Source: Rhipidocladum racemiflorum
Taxonomy: Eukaryota > Streptophyta > Magnoliopsida > Poales > Poaceae
Direction: 5' to 3'
Assembly (NCBI GenBank): GCA_036346355.1
Contig: CM070577.1
Span: 48,494,309 to 48,558,308 of the forward strand
DNA length: 64,000 nt
The notes under the pieces were generated by a model, which did not search any database, had not been told where the DNA came from, and saw only the letters and a program-made list of their open reading frames with translations. Shown in pieces: positions 58,775 to 64,000 of the stretch. Made by a program: the position numbers and the translations under genes. The number at the start of each line of letters is the position of its first letter. Position 1 is the first letter of the stretch.

Positions 58775-60047
58775 TGTGGGGGCTCCCGTCCTGGTACAGT
58801 GATACTCCATTACTGTTGCGTGGGCCTGGTACAGTGATACTCGTCCGCGTGGTCGCCGATGAAAGTCGTCGGAGATCCAACCGAAAAGCGCGTCCACGGA
58901 TGGCAGCGCCTCTAACAGTATCCACACGTACCGAGCAGGAACGCCGTGCGGGGTGTGCTAGCACCTCGCCGCACAGCTTGGGTTTCTGGGGAGCAGGAGG
59001 GATGCACGGCGGCTGAACGTGGTGAGGGTTCTAATCCGTGCCATGCACTGTTCCTGGCCTCCCCTTTTATAGACACGCTAGTGGGCCGAAGCCCGCTAGG
59101 TTTCCATCTCCAATGCGGATCCTATCCATGCACAAACCCGTAAACTATTCCAACTCGTTAAGTGTGTGACCCGTTAGGTTCAGTGCAAGTCGGTTATGAA
59201 TTCGGAACCCGTTTCCAATTCATTGATCAACAGCGGCACCTAGCAGTACGTATTGACCCCCGGATGCACAGAATCAATATTCGGCTGAACCTTGATACAC
59301 TCACATACCGATCCCTTCACCACACGATACCAGTCAAGCTCAAGGCGAGATGCGTGCCACCCTTGTTGATAGCTCGACCACTTCACTCGACAGTGTGATG
59401 GATACAAACCATGACCAACTCTTTAGTCATATTAGCACGGCCGTGCGTTTTCCTTATCCATCCACTCGAGGGGCCCAGAGGTATCTCTCCCGTTATCTAG
59501 GAGGGGCAAATCCCATCTTGATCATCACACCCTTGGCAATGTATCGTGGCATACCCAGTATTTCATCTTTATGACTACCCTGTTACGGTGTAGCGTTTGA
59601 TGATACCAAAGCATACAAGTCTACATGCTAGGCATCCATGACAATCTCAGGTCTAAGGACCATATAGGCGTACCACTCGAGACTATACGCTGATGGCACT
59701 ATAAGAGATAACAACTCACAGCGTCTCGGAGTGGGTCTTGTCCGACTACCCATGTTCTCCAACATGTGTCCACATTATTGGTTTGATATCTCCATATCTA
59801 TGGTATGCGAAACATTACCATCAACCAATACATGTGCTGATCAAATTATCACCGCTCCTCGTAATGATATGGATCAGGGACCCGTTTAGAATAATGTCAC
59901 TTGACAATGTGTTTCACAATCAGATCGTATCCAATGAACAAAGTCGTAACATATATTCAGGGAACCGATAAACAAAGTTATCATTATTACATGAACAAAG
60001 ACGTATTACAATCATCACCATGATTGATCTAGGGCATATTCCCTTCA
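58775..60047 (-). repeat. C2 3' LTR (1273 bp)
   Basis: On the - strand it starts TGAAGGGAATATGCCC (as C1 does) and ends GAGCCCCCACA. CTATAAAAGG at about 59064-59073 (- strand) is its TATA box. A GGTACAGTGATACT unit is repeated at 58793 and 58831. Confidence 0.82.
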
Positions 60048-60058
60048 ATCTCCCACTT
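60048..60058 (-). other. C2 polypurine tract
   Basis: AAGTGGGAGAT on the - strand, next to the LTR. Confidence 0.82.
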
Positions 60059-60067
60059 GCACTAGAG

Positions 60068-63000
60068 TCAATCATATAGGTACCGAATACCCATTGCTCT
60101 TGTGTGCACCTCATGCTTTGGTTGTGGAAGGGGCTTTGTCAACGGATCAGCCACATTTAGATCCGTGTGCACTTTGCTTATCTTCATATCACCTCTCTCA
60201 ATGATCTCTCGGATCAGGTGGTATCGCCTGAGTATATGTTTGGATTTTTGGTGAGATCTAGGCTCCTTTGCTTGTGCAATGGCACCACTATTGTCACAAT
60301 AGAGGTCCACTGGAAAGGATGCACTAGTGACCACTCCCAATTCAGAAATAAATTTCCTGATCCAAACTGCTTCCTTTGCTGCTTCAGAAGCTGCAATGTA
60401 CTCGGCCTCCGTTGTGGAATCAGCTACTGTCTCTTGCTTGGAACTTTTCCAGCTCACTGCCCCACCGTTGAGACAGAATACAAACCCGGATTGCGATCGC
60501 GAATCATCTCTGTCGGTTTGGAAGCTAGCATCGGCGTAACCTTTTACGACGAGCTCCTCCTCTCCTCCAAAGACCAAGAACATCTCCTTAGTCCTTCGCA
60601 AGTATTTGAGGATGTTCTTTACAGCCACCCAGTGACTATCACCAGGATTCGATTGGTACCTGCTCGTGACACTCAGAGCATATGACACATCTGGGCGCGT
60701 ACACAACATGGCATACATGATGGATCCAATAGCCGAAGCGTATGGGATCCGACTCATTCTCTCTTGCTCATCAGGTGTCGAAGCACACTGAGTCTTGCTA
60801 AGACTTACACCATGTGACATTGGCAAGAAACCTTTCTTGGAATCATGCATGTTAAACCGTTTTAGTATCTTGTCAATGTACGTACTTTGGCTCAATCCAA
60901 TTAGCCTTTTTGATCTATCTCTATAGATCTTTATGCCCAAAATATATGCTGCATCTCCCAAGTCTTTCATCGAGAAACTCTTTCTCAGATAAGATTGTGC
61001 AGCATCCAACATCGGAATATCATTTCCGATCAATAGTATGTCATCCACATACAAGACCAGAAATACAAGTGCGCTCCCACTAGCCTTCTTGTAAATACAA
61101 GGCTCTTCCTCATTTTTGATGAAGCCAAACTGTTTGATCACTTCATCAAAACGAAGGTTCCAACTCCGAGATGCTTGCTTCAGTCCATAAATGGACTTCC
61201 TAAGCTTGCATACTTTGCCAGCATTAGTAGGATCGACAAAACCCTCGGGCTGTACCATGTACACATCCTCGCTTAGGTTTCCATTTAGGAAAGCCGTTTT
61301 GACATCCATTTGCCGAATCTCATAATCATGATATGCGGCAATTGCTAGCATGATCCGGATAGATTTTACCATGGCGACTGGCGAATAAGTTTCATCATAG
61401 TCCACACCATGAATCTGCTTATACCCTTTTGCCACCAATCGTGCCTTAAAAATGTGAACATTTCCATCGGCGTCTATCTTCTTCTTAAAGACCCATTTGC
61501 ACTCGATAGTTTTTACACCATCAGGCAGATCAACCAAGCTCCAAACTTGATTATCATACATGGACTTTAACTCGGATCTCATGGCCTCCAGCCATTTCTC
61601 AGAGTCTGGGCCCACCATAGCTTCCTCATAATCCTTGGGCTCGTCATTTTCCAATAATAACACATCGCGTTGCTCCGTCATGAGGAACATGAACCTCTCA
61701 GGAGCGCGGCTTGCCCGTGAGGACCTCCGTGGGGCTGGCACCTCATCAACAGGTTCAACAACACGTTGCTCATCCTGCTGAGGACTAGCTGGAGCTGAAG
61801 CATTTTCAGGTATTTCTCGAACTTCTTCGAGTTGCACCTTGCTCCCACTAGCTCTTTTGAAAAACTCATTCTCCAAAAAGACACCAGTCCGGGCGACAAA
61901 CACTTTGCCTTCTTCCCGGTTATAAAAATAATACCCTTTGGTTTCCCTTGGGTACCCCACAAAGAAGCATTTATCCGATTTGGAGTAAAGCTTATCAGAC
62001 GTCATACGTTTTACATAAGCCTCACAGCCCCAAATTTTAAGAAAAGACAAGTCAGGATGTTTCCCTTTCCATAACTCATATGGTGTCTTATCAACGGATT
62101 TAGATGGAACCCTATTCAGCATGAACGCAGCTGTTTCTAGAGCGTGTCCCCAGAATGACAATGGAAGATCGACTTGACTCATCATAGACCGTACCATGTC
62201 CAACAAAGTTCGGTTCCTCCGTTCGGATACCCCATTCCATTGAGGTGTCCCGGGCGGAGTCAATTGTGGAACAATTCCACAACTCTTTAGATGATCACTA
62301 AACTCTTGGCTCAAATATTCACCTCCACGGTCGGACCGTAGAAATTTAATTTTCTTGCCCAAATGATTTTCTACTTCATTCTGAAACTCTTTGAATTTTT
62401 CAAAAGATTCAGACTTATGCCTCATTAGATAGATATAGCCATATCTACTAAAGTCATCGGTGAAAGTAATGAAGTACTGATAACCACCTCTGGCAATTGA
62501 GCTCATTGGTCCACATACATCAGTATGTATGAGAGCCAACAACTCGCGCATTCTCTCACTTGTGCCAGTGAAAGGTGCCTTTGTCATCTTGCCAAGTAAA
62601 CAAGACTCGCATGTTTCAAAAGATTCCAAATCTAATGGACCAAGAAGACCATCTTTATGGAGCTTCTCCATGCGTCTTTTATTTATATGGCCCAAGCGAC
62701 AATGCCATAAATAAGTGGAATTAGCATCATTTGTTTTGAGTCTTTTAGTATTAACATTGTTTATAGAAGCATTACCAAGATCTAGAACATACAACCCATT
62801 CACCAATGGACAGTTACCATAGAGCAAGCCTTTGAAATAAATAGAACAATTCCTGTTCTTTATTACAAAATCATATCCATCTTCCTCTAAACAAGAAGAA
62901 GAGATAATGTTCTTACTCAAGGCAGGAATGTAATAACAATTATTCAATTCCATGACTAAACCAGAAGGTAATGACAAGGGATAGACACCAACGGCCTTCG

Positions 63001-63976
63001 CAGCAACCATTGCTCCATTGCCGACGCGAATTTCCAACTCGCCAATCTTGCAATCTCTAGTCCTTCTTAACCCCTGCAACGATTTGCAAGTATGAATCAT
63101 TGATCCGGTATCAAATACCCAAGACTCGGTAGGACAAGTTGCAAGATTAACTTCTATAACATTAATACCTGAAGTAGAAGGAACCTTTCCTTTCTTTCTG
63201 TCTTCCAGGTACTTTAGACAGTTTCTCTTCCAATGCCCACAACCCTTGCAGTAGTGACATTTATCAGAAGCATTAGGGCCAAACTTTGGCCTTTCTTTAG
63301 GCTTTGGTTTTGGGTCTTGGATCTTATCCTCACCACAACTTATAGCCTTGCGCTTCCTTTTCTTATCCTTTTGAATCATCATCACATGATTTGTGCCTTT
63401 CTTTATGCTCTCTTCCGCAGTTTTCAGCATTCCATGCAGTTCGGTCAGATTCTTCTCCAGGCTGTTCATATGAAAGTTCAGAATGAACGGTTCATAGTTC
63501 GCAGGGAGCGACTGGAGAATCACATCTGTGGCCAACTCATTTTGCAAGGGAAAACCGAGCTTCTCCAAGCTCTCAATGTAACCAATCAACTTGATTACAT
63601 GAGGGCTAACAGAAGCACCCTCAGCCAGCTTGCACGCAAACAATGCTTTAGATATCGAATATCTTTCAGCCCTTGCTTGGTTCTCAAACATGCCTTTAAG
63701 GCCTACAATCATAGTGTAGGCATCGGCGTGCTCATATTGCTTTTGAAGCTCAGAGTTCATTGTGGCAAGCATGAGACAGCTGACATCTAGGGCGTCGTTA
63801 GTGTGCTTCTCATAAGCACGCTTATCAGCAGCGGATGCATTTTCAGGCAATTCATCAGGATATGGACCGTCTAGAACATATTCCTTCTTTTCAGCCTTGA
63901 GAACAATTCTCAAGCTTCGATACCAATCCATAAAATTCGTCCCAGAGAGTTTTTCCCTCTCTAGAATCGATCGCAA
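60068..63976 (-). CDS. gag-pol: C2 gag-pol polyprotein (intact, 1302 residues)
   Basis: One open frame. Gag (LSGTNFMDWYRSLRIVLKAE near the start) is followed by the zinc knuckle CHYCKGCGHWKRNC and protease DTGS. The integrase zinc module is HCRLGH...CESC; its core has LIHTDVCGPM, LRSDRGGEYL and WNGVSERRNRT. RT carries LYVDDILLIGND, and RNase H carries GYADASFQTD and GGAVSWKSSKQ. All catalytic motifs that I can place are kept, so this copy could encode active proteins. The ATG at 63976 is the first in the frame visible here; the frame could start further upstream, outside the window. The stop is about 10 bp from the polypurine tract. Confidence 0.94.
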   Translation of the reverse strand: MRSILEREKLSGTNFMDWYRSLRIVLKAEKKEYVLDGPYPDELPENASAADKRAYEKHTNDALDVSCLMLATMNSELQKQYEHADAYTMIVGLKGMFENQARAERYSISKALFACKLAEGASVSPHVIKLIGYIESLEKLGFPLQNELATDVILQSLPANYEPFILNFHMNSLEKNLTELHGMLKTAEESIKKGTNHVMMIQKDKKRKRKAISCGEDKIQDPKPKPKERPKFGPNASDKCHYCKGCGHWKRNCLKYLEDRKKGKVPSTSGINVIEVNLATCPTESWVFDTGSMIHTCKSLQGLRRTRDCKIGELEIRVGNGAMVAAKAVGVYPLSLPSGLVMELNNCYYIPALSKNIISSSCLEEDGYDFVIKNRNCSIYFKGLLYGNCPLVNGLYVLDLGNASINNVNTKRLKTNDANSTYLWHCRLGHINKRRMEKLHKDGLLGPLDLESFETCESCLLGKMTKAPFTGTSERMRELLALIHTDVCGPMSSIARGGYQYFITFTDDFSRYGYIYLMRHKSESFEKFKEFQNEVENHLGKKIKFLRSDRGGEYLSQEFSDHLKSCGIVPQLTPPGTPQWNGVSERRNRTLLDMVRSMMSQVDLPLSFWGHALETAAFMLNRVPSKSVDKTPYELWKGKHPDLSFLKIWGCEAYVKRMTSDKLYSKSDKCFFVGYPRETKGYYFYNREEGKVFVARTGVFLENEFFKRASGSKVQLEEVREIPENASAPASPQQDEQRVVEPVDEVPAPRRSSRASRAPERFMFLMTEQRDVLLLENDEPKDYEEAMVGPDSEKWLEAMRSELKSMYDNQVWSLVDLPDGVKTIECKWVFKKKIDADGNVHIFKARLVAKGYKQIHGVDYDETYSPVAMVKSIRIMLAIAAYHDYEIRQMDVKTAFLNGNLSEDVYMVQPEGFVDPTNAGKVCKLRKSIYGLKQASRSWNLRFDEVIKQFGFIKNEEEPCIYKKASGSALVFLVLYVDDILLIGNDIPMLDAAQSYLRKSFSMKDLGDAAYILGIKIYRDRSKRLIGLSQSTYIDKILKRFNMHDSKKGFLPMSHGVSLSKTQCASTPDEQERMSRIPYASAIGSIMYAMLCTRPDVSYALSVTSRYQSNPGDSHWVAVKNILKYLRRTKEMFLVFGGEEELVVKGYADASFQTDRDDSRSQSGFVFCLNGGAVSWKSSKQETVADSTTEAEYIAASEAAKEAVWIRKFISELGVVTSASFPVDLYCDNSGAIAQAKEPRSHQKSKHILRRYHLIREIIERGDMKISKVHTDLNVADPLTKPLPQPKHEVHTRAMGIRYLYD

Positions 63977-64000
63977 GTTAAAACCAGAGTTTGCATTAAC

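Larger units (their letters stand above)
58775..64000 (-). mobile_element. C2: Ty1/Copia retrotransposon, 5' end beyond the window
   Basis: LTR 58775-60047, polypurine tract and an intact polyprotein gene on the - strand. The 5' LTR and primer site lie past 64000. It inserted into the E1 3' LTR: comparison with 39401-41564 shows E1 sequence broken after CCCATGTGGGGAGGAG. AGGAG (58770-58774) would be the target duplication. It is related to C3 and more distantly to C1. Confidence 0.9.

Overview
This window is a heterochromatin-like block of a large plant nuclear genome, most likely a grass (Poaceae). I saw no intact host gene, tRNA or rRNA. Essentially every base belongs to transposable elements nested inside one another. 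The grass call rests on family knowledge, not on a search. It uses an Angela-like Ty1/Copia element with 1.6 kb LTRs, Tat-lineage Ty3/Gypsy elements with a tandem second RNase H and an antisense extra gene of the 'putative gypsy type transposon' (PF04195-like) kind, a CACTA transposon, and a non-coding LTR family.

Layout. (1) 1-24470: a decayed Tat-type Gypsy element G1 on the + strand (gag, protease, RT, two RNase H domains, integrase, an antisense gene, part of a 3' LTR). It is split at 3265-18608 by a non-autonomous CACTA transposon T1. T1 holds a solo LTR L0 (4682-8206, TSD TAAAA), a captured exon of a calcium-dependent protein kinase (9373-9481), and an intact, very young Copia element C1 (9721-18189, TSD GACGG, 1323-residue polyprotein). 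(2) 24470-27788: a 5'-truncated, stop-riddled Copia fragment C3. (3) 27789-35000: E3, a non-coding LTR element on the - strand whose 5' LTR is cut off. (4) 35001-35439: an LTR start of the same family in opposite orientation (E4). (5) 35440-39400: part of a second Tat element G2 (- strand) with its antisense gene on the + strand. (6) 39401-58774: E1, a + strand element of the E family. It contains solo LTR S1 (44140-46626, TSD CAAAC), the complete element E2 (47441-56945, TSD GTGGA) with solo LTR S3 inside it (53070-55099, TSD GTGTG), and solo LTR S2 (57048-57656, TSD CTAAG). (7) 58775-64000: Copia element C2 (- strand) with an intact 1302-residue polyprotein; its 5' LTR lies beyond the window.

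The most interesting signal is in the E family. Its members have tRNA-iMet-type primer sites and polypurine tracts but no gag or pol. Their LTRs carry a GT-AG bounded block (39857-40460 in E1, 28910-29452 in E3, 44778-45566 in S1). Both LTRs of E2 lack this block exactly at its splice junctions. That is the expected footprint of reverse transcription from a spliced leader, and implies that transcription starts near the left edge of the LTR. Downstream in the LTR lies a small stem-loop whose arms change together between three different LTR families. It overlaps a branch-point-like CTCAC and sits 20-30 bases before a T-rich tract and AG, as if it belonged to a second, structured 3' splice site.

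All boundaries, target duplications, domain calls and LTR comparisons were read by eye. Where I could not fix a boundary I say so.
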